A program made the translations under genes and the position numbers. From DATFDN01 sp963830565 (GTDB lineage Bacteria > Pseudomonadota > Alphaproteobacteria > Acetobacterales > Acetobacteraceae), in the NCBI GenBank assembly GCA_963830565.1, contig CAWHMO010000001.1:1-64000 (forward strand): DNA of 64,000 nucleotides. Reading direction: 5' to 3'. Every line of letters begins with the position of its first letter. Within the stretch, counting starts at the first letter, position 1. The notes under the pieces were generated by a model. The model was not told the origin of the DNA. It ran no database searches and saw nothing but the letters and a program-made list of their open reading frames with translations. Below are positions 1-8,029 of this stretch, one piece after another.

Positions 1-258
1 CAGCGCATCCAGCCGGCCAAGCGCCGTTGCGGCTGCGTCGACGAAGCGCGTCGCCAATTCCGGATCGGCCACGTCGGCCTGGAAAGCGTGCGCGTCGCCC
101 GCGCCCCGGCTGATCTCCGTCGCGGTAGCCTGGGCACGTTCCAGGTCCAGATCGCCCACTGCCACCCGCGCGCCTTCCCCGGCCGCCGCATAGCAAATCT
201 GCTGGCCGATCCCGCTGCCGGCACCCGTGGCCAGCACCCCGCGATCCTGAAAGCGCAT
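1..258 (-). CDS. SDR-family short-chain dehydrogenase, N-terminal part (cut by window edge)
   Basis: Reading leftwards from an ATG at 258-256, 86 codons run without a stop to the window edge. The N-terminus carries the nucleotide-binding signature 'TGAGSGIGQQI', an acidic residue in 'VAVGDLDLERA' after the second strand that would bind the NAD(P) ribose, and 'DVADPE', all in the usual SDR order. The catalytic Tyr-Lys lies beyond the window, so the substrate cannot be inferred. The gene is divergent from the Baeyer-Villiger-type monooxygenase at 494, a common pairing in ketone or alcohol degradation, which is inference only. Confidence 0.85.
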   Translation of the reverse strand, partial: MRFQDRGVLATGAGSGIGQQICYAAAGEGARVAVGDLDLERAQATATEISRGAGDAHAFQADVADPELATRFVDAAATALGRLDAL

Positions 259-493
259 CCGTCACGGGCTGGCCCAAAGTGGATTTTCGGCGCCCTATCG
301 CGAGAAGACCGTGACCTGCTGTCGCGGCGCCGCAGGGATTGCTCGCCTAAGTTTTCGGCGATAATACCGGGCATTACTTGTAATTTTCTGGTCGGCTGGC
401 GGCTGGGTTGCTTCCAATGGCCGCAGGCGGGCTCGGCGATACGCGGCACCGCGCTAATCTGTCGTTTAACCCAAAAGCAAGTCGGAGGGGCAA

Positions 494-2110
494 ATGGCTA
501 AAGCAACTGAGAACTTTGACGCTGTCGTGATCGGCGCAGGCTTTTCCGGCCTGCACATGCTGAAGTCGCTGAGGGACAAATTGGGGCTAAAAGTGCGAGT
601 TTATGAAGCCGGCGAAACCGTCGGCGGCACCTGGTACTGGAACCGCTACCCCGGCGCGCGTTGCGATTCTGATTCCTACATCTATTGCTTCACCTGGGAC
701 AAACAACTACTGCAGGAGTGGGAATGGTCCGAACGCTATCCTGAGCAGCCCGAAATCCTGCGCTATCTCGAGCACGTGGCCAAACGCCACGATCTCAAGC
801 GCGACATCCAGTTCAACACGCGCGTGACCGGGGCCGAATTCGACGAGGCAAACAATCTGTGGAGAGTGCGCACCGACAAAGGCGAAGAGGTCACGGCACC
901 TTACCTCATTGCCGCTGTGGGTACCCTGTCCGACACCAACATTCCGCCGTTCAAGGGACTTAAGACATTCAAGGGCAAGTGGTACCACACGAGCCGCTTT
1001 CCTCATACTGGTGTTGACTTCACCGCCAAGCGCGTTGCCGTGGTCGGCACCGGCGCCACCGCGGTGCAGGCCATTCCCGAAATCGCGCAGCAGGCGAAGC
1101 AACTCACCGTCTTTCAGCGCACCGCCAACTACTGCGTGCCGGCGCGCAACGGCAAAGTGGACCCCGACTTGGTCGCGGCGCGCAAGGCGGATTATGATGG
1201 CGTGGTCAAGCGCATCCGCGAATTGTTCTTTGGCCAGGAGCATTACTTCATCCCCAAATCGGCACTAGACGTTACGCCCGAGGAGCGGGAGCGTGAGTTC
1301 GACAGGATGTGGGACGCTGGGGGTTTCGCCTTCTGGCTGGCCAACTACCAAGACATGTTTTTCAGCCAGGAGGCCAACGACCTTTGCGCCGACTACATCA
1401 AGCGCAAGATCCGCAAGACCGTGAAGGACCCGGTGGTTGCCGAAAAGCTCATACCGAAGGGTTACCCCTACGGCACCAAGCGCCAGCCGCTGGACACCAA
1501 CTACTACGAGACGTTCAATAAGGACAACGTGCTACTGGTCGACGCCAGCACCGATGGCGCCATTGAGGACATCACCGAGAAGGGCATTCGGGCAGGCGGC
1601 AAGGAATACGAATTCGACATCATCGTGTTCGCCACCGGCTTCGATGCCATGACCGGCCCGCTGACGGCGCTGAACGTGAAAGGCCGCGGCGGCCGCACGC
1701 TAGATGAGCAATGGGCAGACGGTCCGCACACCTATCTTGGCATTGCGATTGCCGGCTTTCCCAACTTCTTCACCATCACCGGCCCGCAGAGCCCGTCGGT
1801 GCTATCGAACATGCCGGTGTCGATCGAGCAGCATGTCGAGTGGATCACCGACTGCATCGACACGATGCGCAAGGCCGGCAAGACCACCATCGAGGCGACA
1901 CCCCAAGCGCAGGATCAGTGGGTTGCGCATGTCAATGAGATCGTCAGCCAAACGCTGATGACCAGAGCGAATTCCTGGTACATGGGCGCCAACATTTCCG
2001 GCAAGCCAAGGGTCTTTTTGCCCTATCTGGGGCCGGAAGGTGTCGGCGGCTATCGGAAAAAGTGCGACGAGGTCGCTGCCAAGGGCTACGAGGGATTCGA
2101 ACTCGCCTAG
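494..2110 (+). CDS. Flavin-containing monooxygenase, Baeyer-Villiger type
   Basis: A 538-residue protein, the usual size for NADPH-dependent Baeyer-Villiger monooxygenases, which insert oxygen next to ketones. The FAD-binding Rossmann motif 'GAGFSG' is at about residues 14-19 and the NADPH-binding motif 'GTGATAVQ' at about 185. Between them is 'FKGKWYHTSRFP' (from residue 159), matching the fingerprint FxGxxxHxxxW except that the last Trp is Phe. 'GTWYWNRYPGARCDSDSYIY' near residue 40 is typical of cyclohexanone and phenylacetone monooxygenases. A strong ribosome binding site (GGAGGGG) precedes the ATG. A stem-loop terminator follows. The substrate is unknown. Confidence 0.9.
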   Translation: MAKATENFDAVVIGAGFSGLHMLKSLRDKLGLKVRVYEAGETVGGTWYWNRYPGARCDSDSYIYCFTWDKQLLQEWEWSERYPEQPEILRYLEHVAKRHDLKRDIQFNTRVTGAEFDEANNLWRVRTDKGEEVTAPYLIAAVGTLSDTNIPPFKGLKTFKGKWYHTSRFPHTGVDFTAKRVAVVGTGATAVQAIPEIAQQAKQLTVFQRTANYCVPARNGKVDPDLVAARKADYDGVVKRIRELFFGQEHYFIPKSALDVTPEEREREFDRMWDAGGFAFWLANYQDMFFSQEANDLCADYIKRKIRKTVKDPVVAEKLIPKGYPYGTKRQPLDTNYYETFNKDNVLLVDASTDGAIEDITEKGIRAGGKEYEFDIIVFATGFDAMTGPLTALNVKGRGGRTLDEQWADGPHTYLGIAIAGFPNFFTITGPQSPSVLSNMPVSIEQHVEWITDCIDTMRKAGKTTIEATPQAQDQWVAHVNEIVSQTLMTRANSWYMGANISGKPRVFLPYLGPEGVGGYRKKCDEVAAKGYEGFELA

Positions 2111-2128
2111 GAGACCGTAGAAGTGGCA

Positions 2129-2159
2129 AGGGTGAAGGGCAGCGGCTGCCCTTCACCCT
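2129..2159 (+). terminator. Stem-loop terminator after the monooxygenase gene
   Basis: A perfect 14-bp inverted repeat, AGGGTGAAGGGCAG (2129-2142) and its complement (2146-2159), with a 3-nt loop, starts 18 nt after the monooxygenase stop codon. Only a short AT-rich tail follows, so rho-independent termination is likely but not certain. Confidence 0.6.
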
Positions 2160-2184
2160 CGAATTTAAATGAGTTCTGGAAGCG

Positions 2185-2330
2185 ATGATTGACAACAGCT
2201 ACTACTCGCAGGCGGTGCATGGCCCTTACGAGTTGCACGACATCGGTAATCTCGAGTTGGAAGAAGGTGGCACCATTCGCGGCTGCAAGCCCGCATATAC
2301 TACCCTTGGCACCCTCAATGCCGCCAAGGC
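2185..2330 (+). pseudogene. Alpha/beta-hydrolase (homoserine acetyltransferase-like), 5' stub
   Basis: An ATG at 2185 opens a frame whose first ~48 residues, including 'YELHDIGNLELEEGG' and 'AYTTLGTLNAAK', look like the N-terminus of alpha/beta-hydrolases of the homoserine O-acetyltransferase family (normally about 340 residues). After the 'AAK' codons near 2328 the similarity stops and a different frame starts to read as an M20 amidohydrolase. The strand order and catalytic serine of the hydrolase are absent. This is what a deletion joining two genes would leave. The stub may still be translated and terminate out of frame at 2670. Confidence 0.6.
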
Positions 2331-2354
2331 CCATCCAAGGACCTGCTGGCCGAG

Positions 2355-3839
2355 TTGGAGACGGCGTACAAGGACATTCACGCACACCCCGAGCTCTCGA
2401 TGCAGGAGCGCCGCACTGCGGGCATCGCCGCCGCCTGGCTGCGGAAGCATGGCTACGATGTCACGGAGGGCGTCGGCGGCACCGGCGTCGTCGGGCTGTT
2501 GCGCAACGGGGATGGCGCGACGGTGCTGCTGCGCGCCGATATGGACGCGCTGCCGATCGAGGAGAGCACGGACCTGCCCTATGCCAGCCAGGCAACCGGC
2601 ACCGACCGTTTCGGCCAGGCCACCGCGATCGCGCATTCCTGCGGCCATGACATGCATGTCGTCTGGCTGATGGGCGCGACACGCATCCTGGCCGAGAACC
2701 GCGGCCAGTGGCACGGCACCGTCATGGCGGTGTTCCAGCCCGGGGAGGAGACCGCCCAGGGCGCCCGCGCCATGATCGAGGATGGAATGGTCAAGCGCTT
2801 CCCCAAGCCGGACGTGACGCTGGGCCAGCACGTGATGCCGCTCAGCGCCGGGCAGATCGGCTGGCGTATTGGGACCATGCTCTCGGCCGGGGACAGTTGG
2901 GAGGTGACGCTATTTGGCCGCGGCGCCCATGGGTCGATGCCGCAGAAGAGCATCGACCCTGTGGTGATGGCGGCCGCCGCCGTCATGCGCCTACAGACGG
3001 TGGTGTCGCGGGAGGTGGCCATGACGGACGGCGCCGTGGTCACGGTCGGCACCCTCCGAGCGGGAATGAGCGAGAATGTCATTCCGGACCGGGCCCTGCT
3101 CCGGCTCAATATCCGCACCTTCAAGGACCAGGTACGCGCCCGGGTGCTGGACGCGACCAAGCGCATTCTGGAGGCGGAGGCCACGGCATCGGGCGCGCCG
3201 AAGCCGCCGGAGTTTTCTGTCCTGAGCGAATACCCGCTGACCCGCAATGACGAGGCTGCCACGCGCAAGGTGGTGGCTGCCCTGGAGCGCCATTTCGGCA
3301 TCGACCGGATGCATGAGATCGAGCCTGCCACGGCGAGCGAGGATTTCGGCCTGTTCGGCGCCGCCTGGAACGTGCCGGCGGCGTTCTGGGTGGTGGGCGG
3401 CATCGATCCGGAAAGGTTCAAGGCGGCCGCGCAGGCGGGCAAGCTCGACGAGATTCCAGCCAATCACGCGCCAGACTTCGCGCCGGTGATCCACCCCACG
3501 CTGCGCACCGGCATCGAGGCGATGCTCGCCGCCGCGGGCGCCTGGCTGGCGGCTGGGGAGGAACAGTCCTCAGTGTCCATCCGGGATCATAGTGTTTGCT
3601 GGCAGAGTCTTCTGATCATCACGCGAACGGAGGCCCAGCGCAGGAAGGCGAGTGCGTTGCGGTTGAGGCACTCCCAGTCTTTGGCGAGGCGGCGACAGCG
3701 GTTGAGCCAACCGATCGTCCTCTCGACGATCCATCGCTTGGGCAGGACGACGAACTTGCGGGCATCGGAGCGCCTGACGATCTCCAGGTTGACCCGGCGG
3801 CACGCCGCCTTCAGCCCAGCTTGGAACTTCGGCCCCTGA
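2355..3839 (+). CDS. M20-family amidohydrolase (N-acyl-amino-acid amidase/hippuricase type), altered at both ends
   Basis: A predicted di-metal amidohydrolase of the M20D group, which splits N-acyl amino acids or related amides. Visible motifs in order are 'HAHPELSMQE', 'DMDALPIEE', 'HSCGHDMH', 'PGEETAQGARAMIEDG', 'GRGAHGSMP' and 'TASEDFG'. The frame is open slightly upstream ('KDLLAELETAY') but no ATG exists; TTG at 2355 is the only near start, because the 5' end is joined to a hydrolase stub. The last ~89 residues come from the IS5 element, whose left inverted repeat starts at 3569, so about 405 residues are native, close to the usual family length. It may be active if translation starts efficiently. 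Confidence 0.75.
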   Translation: METAYKDIHAHPELSMQERRTAGIAAAWLRKHGYDVTEGVGGTGVVGLLRNGDGATVLLRADMDALPIEESTDLPYASQATGTDRFGQATAIAHSCGHDMHVVWLMGATRILAENRGQWHGTVMAVFQPGEETAQGARAMIEDGMVKRFPKPDVTLGQHVMPLSAGQIGWRIGTMLSAGDSWEVTLFGRGAHGSMPQKSIDPVVMAAAAVMRLQTVVSREVAMTDGAVVTVGTLRAGMSENVIPDRALLRLNIRTFKDQVRARVLDATKRILEAEATASGAPKPPEFSVLSEYPLTRNDEAATRKVVAALERHFGIDRMHEIEPATASEDFGLFGAAWNVPAAFWVVGGIDPERFKAAAQAGKLDEIPANHAPDFAPVIHPTLRTGIEAMLAAAGAWLAAGEEQSSVSIRDHSVCWQSLLIITRTEAQRRKASALRLRHSQSLARRRQRLSQPIVLSTIHRLGRTTNLRASERLTISRLTRRHAAFSPAWNFGP

Positions 3840-4479
3840 TAGCCGCTGTCGGCGTAGAGCTTGAGCAGGAACGGGAATAGACCGAACAGGGCGCCCATCA
3901 GCAGCACGCCACCGTCGCGATCCTGGACATCGGCGGCGTGGACGATGGCTTGCATCAGCAGACCTTGCGTATCGACGAGGACGTGCCGCTTCTTGCCCTT
4001 GATCTTCTTGCCTGCGTCATACCCCGACGGATCGACCGAGCGCCCCCCTTTTCCGCACTCTTGACACTCTGGCTGTCGATGATTGCCGCCGAGGGACTTG
4101 CCTCGCCCCTCGTCTTGCCATTCCATCCGGCTGCGCCGAATGGAACCTTTGGCAAGCCTCGCCCGGCCTGCTCGCGGCACTGGACATAGAGCGCGTGGTG
4201 GATGCGGTCGAGCGTGCCCTCGTCGTCCCAGCGCCGGAAGTAGTCCCACACTGTGCTGCGCGCCGGCAGGTCCTTGGGCAGCGCCGCCCACTGGCAGCCC
4301 GCGCTCAAGATATACAAGGCCCCGTTGACGACCTCGCGCACGTCCACCGTGCGCTTGTTGCCGCCACGCTTGGCGGGTGGGATCAGCGGCTCGATGAACG
4401 CCCACTCCGCGTCGGTCAGGTCACTCGGGTAGCGCAGCTTGCTGCGGTCGTAGCGGCCGCGGTTCTCGGTCGTCCACAC
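3587..4479 (-). pseudogene. IS5-family transposase, two frames joined by a -1 shift
   Basis: The first frame starts at GTG 4479 ('VWTTENRGRYDRSKLRYP') and contains 'LSAGCQWAALPKDLPARSTV' and the first catalytic Asp in 'IIDSQSVKSAEKGG'. The second frame continues with 'GYDAGKKIKGKKRHVLVDT', the second Asp in 'YADSGYQG' and the catalytic Glu in 'WIVERTIGWLNRCRRLAKDW', ending at 3587. The switch is at A4G6 on the coding strand (4043-4052), where G GGG GGC in the first frame is a plausible -1 slippery heptamer. IS427-group elements often use such shifting, so the enzyme may be functional. A 54-bp in-frame palindromic insertion (4105-4158) interrupts the first half. Confidence 0.8.
4105..4158. repeat. 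54-bp palindromic insertion inside the transposase
   Basis: Relative to the usual junction '...REQAGREASP', this transposase carries 18 additional codons ('GLPKVPFGAAGWNGKTRG'). The extra DNA is a near-perfect hairpin: 4114-4131 pairs with 4135-4156 except for a 4-nt bulge. It keeps the frame and is bounded by short repeats (GCCTCGCCC). It resembles the protein-embedded palindromic elements known from some alphaproteobacteria, but I see no second copy in the window. Confidence 0.55.
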
Positions 4480-4529
4480 TCTGCGCCCCTCACGGATCGG
4501 CCCCTGCCACCGGACCACAAGCAACTCAG

Positions 4530-5192
4530 ATGACGCAAGATGTTCCCAGATGGACACTGAGTGCCATCGAACCGGCGGTCCTGCTGGTCAGGATACTCGA
4601 TCTCGTCGGCACTTTCGTCTTCGCGATCAGCGGGGCGGCGCTGGGCGTGCAGCGCGGCATGGACCTGTTCGGTGTGCTGGTGCTCGCCTTCGTCACCGCC
4701 GTGGTGGGCGGCATCACGCGGGACGTGCTGATCGGCGCCGTCCCGCCCGCCTCCGTCGCGAGCTGGCACAACCTGGCCCTGGCCGTCGTAGCCGGGCTGC
4801 TGGTCTTTCGCTTCTACAAGCTGCTCGACCGGTTGCAGCACCCGGTCCTGTTCTTCGACGCGGCCGGGCTCGGGGTCTTCGCCGTGGCCGGGACCCAGAA
4901 AGCTCTGGATTACAGGATCAACTGGCCTATGGCGGCCGTCCTGGGCATGGTCAGCGGCATCGGCGGCGGCATGGTGCGCGATGTCCTGACGGCACAGGTG
5001 CCGACCGTCCTGTGCTCGGACATCTATGCTGTTGCCGCGCTGGCGGGCGCGCTGGTGGTGGTCGCGGGCAGCGAGGCCGGGTTGCCGCCGACCGTCGTCG
5101 CCCTGGCCGGGGTCGCACTCTGCGTGTTCCTGCGTCTAATGGCACTCTATCGAGGCTGGAAACTGCCTGGCGCCCAGTCGAGAAAACGGTAG
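4530..5192 (+). CDS. Trimeric intracellular cation channel / UPF0126 family membrane protein
   Basis: A 220-residue inner-membrane protein with six to seven hydrophobic helices in two similar halves. The halves contain 'DLVGTFVFAISGAALG...VVGGITRDVLIG' and 'DAAGLGVFAVAGTQKAL...GIGGGMVRDVLTAQVP', the duplicated pattern of the UPF0126 (YicG/TRIC) family, thought to form potassium-permeable channels. The ATG at 4530 lies inside the IS5 element, so the first ~10 residues ('MTQDVPRWTLS') are IS-derived and the native start was replaced. No good ribosome binding site precedes it, so expression may depend on the IS. Confidence 0.85.
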   Translation: MTQDVPRWTLSAIEPAVLLVRILDLVGTFVFAISGAALGVQRGMDLFGVLVLAFVTAVVGGITRDVLIGAVPPASVASWHNLALAVVAGLLVFRFYKLLDRLQHPVLFFDAAGLGVFAVAGTQKALDYRINWPMAAVLGMVSGIGGGMVRDVLTAQVPTVLCSDIYAVAALAGALVVVAGSEAGLPPTVVALAGVALCVFLRLMALYRGWKLPGAQSRKR

Positions 5193-5437
5193 CTCGCGAG
5201 CACCACCCTCTCCAACCACGAGTAACGAGGCTAGCGCCGGCATGCCGACCCCCATCGACCTGCAAAGCTAGCTAGCTGTCGCTATCAAGGACGTTGTCCT
5301 TGGACAGCCTGAGGATTGGTGCGGCGGGACGTTGTGAAACCGGGCATGACGATCCTCCGTGAGTCGGCGGCGCCTGGAATAGAGGGCCGCCGATGGGGCT
5401 GTCCAGGCCGCGCCGGTCGTGACTACGTCATCCTCGG

Positions 5438-5470
5438 CCGTGATGCCCGCGACAAGCGCGGGCATCACGG
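5438..5470. repeat. Perfect 14-bp hairpin downstream of the YidB-like gene
   Basis: CCGTGATGCCCGCG at 5438-5451 pairs perfectly with 5457-5470 across a 5-nt loop. It sits just past the stop of the leftward YidB-like gene and could stop its transcription, though no U-tract follows. The core (ATGCCCGCG...CGCGGGCAT) resembles one arm of the ~110-bp palindromic elements at 15.5 and 17.9 kb, so it may be a related solo repeat. The rest of 5193-5477 shows nothing recognisable. Confidence 0.55.
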
Positions 5471-5477
5471 CGAGAGC

Positions 5478-5861
5478 CTACGGCAGGCGACCGCCGGAGG
5501 TCAGACGATCGATGATGCCGGGAAGATGCTGGCTGAGTTGCGCGAGCAGGTCGTGCGTCGGGATGCCCGACTGCGCGGACATGCTCTGCACCTGGTCATC
5601 GCCAAGCGCGCCGTGCAGCTGCTGGGGCGTGATCGGCTGGTTGGGACCGTTGCCGATCCACGACTGAGCGATGTTGCCGAGCCCTGCCCCCTCGAAGCGC
5701 TGGATCAGGGAGCCCAGGCCGCCGGCTGCACCGCCTGACGCGCCTTGCGCTGCCCCTCCGGCCTGGCCTTGGCCAAGCAGCCCCATCAGGACTCCCTGGA
5801 TCGAGGAGGCGCCTCCGGCCTTGCCGGCGATGCCTCCCATCACGTCATCGAGCAAACCCAT
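5478..5861 (-). CDS. YidB/DUF937-family protein
   Basis: A 127-residue protein starting 'MGLLDDVMGGIAGKAGG', rich in Gly, Ala and Gln, with the YidB/DUF937 C-terminal pattern 'VQSMSAQSGIPTHDLLAQLSQHLPGIIDRLTSGG'. The family has no firm function. It is encoded just downstream of a membrane protein and a YsnF-like stress protein on the same strand, with a 40-bp gap, so it may be part of that stress cluster. Confidence 0.85.
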   Translation of the reverse strand: MGLLDDVMGGIAGKAGGASSIQGVLMGLLGQGQAGGAAQGASGGAAGGLGSLIQRFEGAGLGNIAQSWIGNGPNQPITPQQLHGALGDDQVQSMSAQSGIPTHDLLAQLSQHLPGIIDRLTSGGRLP

Positions 5862-5901
5862 TCATACCTCCTGGAACTGATGTTGATAGTAGCGGCGCTC
5901 C

Positions 5902-6867
5902 CTAGCCACGCAGCGTCTGTCCCGGACCAACGCGCTCGGTCAGCAGCGTCCGCCGCTGGACAGCCAGCGAACCGCCAATGGCGGCCGCTATGAGGTCGAG
6001 CAGCAGCACGCCGAAGATCAGGTACGATCCTGTCGAAGCGGCTCCGGCGCTGGTGGTCGCCGCCGTTTCGGTGGTCTGGATCGCCTGGTTCTTGGTCTGC
6101 GTCGCGCGCGCCTGGAGCTGGTCGAAGCGCTTGGTGGCATCGTCCTTGCTGACCTTCATCTGCGCCGCCATGATCGCGATGATCCGGTCCTTCGCCGCGG
6201 CGGCACCCGCGCCGCCGGCAACGTAGGTCGGCAGCTCCGTGGCGATCGCCTTCTGGGCGTCCTGCGGGCTCATCGTCGCCGGATCGGGGTCGGTGGGCTG
6301 CAGATAGGCCTGGGCCTGGCCTTGCAGCATCTCCGGCGTGACCCCGGCGGCTTGCGCCACCTGGGGTGCCGCCGCCTTGACGCCGGCGCCGGCCGCGGAG
6401 AGGCCGCTGCCGACCAGCGAGAACGCTCCGCCAAGCAGTCCGCCGAGCGCCGTGGTGAGCAGATAGACGACGACCATGGTGGCGATCGCCCAGGTCACCA
6501 CCCCGTGCAGCACGCCGTCGAACCGTGCCGTGATGCCGGCAAGCCACGCCGCCACGAAGCCGCCGATCCCGAACGCGATCAGGGTGCTGACGAACCACCA
6601 GACGCCGGCGCCGATGCCCAGGCTGCTGGCGTGCGGGGTGGCTCCGGCCTCCGGGCTGACAAATCCGAGGCCGACAGCGACGCCCAGGATGCTGAGCATG
6701 AGCTCGATCGCGATGGCGACGAAGACGGCGGCGAACAGCGCCGGCCAGGAGATCCGGCGATGGATGTGGGCGGAGTCGAAATGCCGCTCCGTCTCGTAGG
6801 CGAGAGACCCGCCCTCCGAGGGCAATCGGCCGTTCGGCATCCCGCCATAGGGTTGTGTGGTGGACAT
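5902..6867 (-). CDS. Multi-spanning membrane protein (PhnA-like/hypothetical) of the stress cluster
   Basis: The ATG at 6867 has a clear ribosome binding site (GGAG, 6 nt upstream) and opens a 321-residue protein: a soluble N-terminus ('MSTTQPYGGMP'), a helix at 'ISWPALFAAVFVAIAIELML', further helices around 'WWFVSTLIAFGIGGFVAAWL' and 'VTWAIATMVVVYLLTTALGG', an Ala/Gln-rich extramembrane region, and a last helix 'YLIFGVLLLDLIAAAIGGSL'. No catalytic motif is visible. The frame is open upstream into the DUF2382 region of the preceding gene, so a read-through fusion is possible, but the ribosome binding site argues for a separate protein. Confidence 0.75.
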   Translation of the reverse strand: MSTTQPYGGMPNGRLPSEGGSLAYETERHFDSAHIHRRISWPALFAAVFVAIAIELMLSILGVAVGLGFVSPEAGATPHASSLGIGAGVWWFVSTLIAFGIGGFVAAWLAGITARFDGVLHGVVTWAIATMVVVYLLTTALGGLLGGAFSLVGSGLSAAGAGVKAAAPQVAQAAGVTPEMLQGQAQAYLQPTDPDPATMSPQDAQKAIATELPTYVAGGAGAAAAKDRIIAIMAAQMKVSKDDATKRFDQLQARATQTKNQAIQTTETAATTSAGAASTGSYLIFGVLLLDLIAAAIGGSLAVQRRTLLTERVGPGQTLRG

Positions 6868-7813
6868 GGGTTTCTCCGCGCGAAGGCCCGGGCCGCACCA
6901 GGCGGCCCGGGCCGATGGGAACCGTGCTGTCAGAATCTTCGGTGCGCGCGGGTCGCTCGACCTGGCCGGCCTCGATTCGGTGGTCTCGACGTACTCCGTT
7001 GTCCGAGTGGTGCCCGGAACCTTCTCGACCTCCACCTCGTCACGGCGAACCGTGTCGCGCACCGTCTCCACGCGCTCGTTCACGTCCTTGTGGATCACCA
7101 CCTCCTCCTTGACCCGGGCGGTCTTGGCGACAACCGCCTCCTCGCGGGTCTCGGTCACTTCGATGACCCTGTCGGTGAAAGCGTCGGGGCCGACAGCGGC
7201 GGTGCCGCTGACCGGCCGGCGTTCGATGGAGACCGTCTCCTCGCGCAGTCTCACATTCTCCTCGATCGGCGTCTCGACCGTGTAGCGACGCAGCCGGGTC
7301 GTGCCGCGATTGACGGCGCGCTTGCCGACCTCGATATGCTCCTCGGAGAGCTGGATCACCTGGTCGTTGCCGGTTTCGGTAACGCCAGAGCGGCGGTGGC
7401 GGTCCCATCGTTGCGGTCGTGCCGATCTCCGTCGTCAGCCCGTAACGGGCCGCGCGTTCGTCCACGTCGATTGGATCATGCCTCTCCAGGATCGCCAGAA
7501 TCCGGCTGCCATCGTCGCTCGAATCCTGCATCCGGACTGCCACGACAGCGCCGCCGCTCTCGACCGTGCGGTCATAGACGGTCCTGTCTTGTACCGGCGG
7601 CTCGGCGCCGAACAGCCGGCCCCAGAAGCCCTGCTCGGCCGGAGCACCGGCCTCGGTCTCGACGCCGCCCATCGTCGCTTTCGCGTGGCGGCTGATGTCG
7701 CGGTCCGGAACACCGGCTGCCTTCAGGTCGCGCACCGCCGCATCGGCGTGCGCTTCCGTGTCGAAAACAGCAACGATGTTTTCCTGGCTCGCGTGTGACA
7801 TTGCAGATGACAT
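6868..7813 (-). pseudogene. YsnF-like general stress protein (DUF2382), frameshifted
   Basis: The start ATG at 7813 is chosen for the AGGAG eight bases upstream. The first part ('ENIVAVFDTEAHADAAVRDL', 'GGAVVAVRMQDS') is the stress-induced N-terminal domain. After 'ARYGLTTEIGTTATMG' the frame is lost in a GC repeat (about 7390-7405), and the family sequence resumes in another frame ('IQLSEEHIEVGKRAVNRGTT', 'REETVSIERRPV', 'KEEVVIHKDVNE'), the duplicated DUF2382 domain. No stop codon ends this second part; it reads in frame into the membrane protein. One inserted or missing base explains the shift, so sequencing error is possible. Confidence 0.7.
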
Positions 7814-8029
7814 GCTCATGACTCCTGGTTTCGCGTGGCTCTGTTCCGGGCTGCCGGTATGTTCGCTTCGGGTTCGATCGATTGTCGCTTCCTGCGCGCG
7901 CAAAGACGGGCCCGAGCTGCGCCCGTGGGCCGCTTGCGCCATTTCCCGGCGTCCGAAATCGTCGCTCGAAACGGCAAACGTCAAATAGGCATGAAAGGGT
8001 GGCGGCTCCCGCCGAAATGCGGCGACTCG

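Larger units (their letters stand above)
3569..4561 (-). mobile_element. IS5-family insertion sequence (IS427-like), 993 bp
   Basis: Both ends carry an 18-bp inverted repeat with one mismatch: ctcagtgtccatccggga at 3569-3586 and the complement of ctcagtgtccatctggga at 4544-4561. The interior encodes an IS5-type transposase in two overlapping frames. I do not see an identical target duplication next to the repeats (left flank ...cagtc, right flank tgcca...). The left end lies in the last codons of the amidohydrolase and the right end at the start of the TRIC-like gene. Confidence 0.9.

Noticed and set aside
3566..4564. A TNA or TA target duplication for the IS5 element
   Set aside because: The bases next to the two inverted repeats do not match; TCA on the left faces TGA on the right, which is part of the repeat itself.
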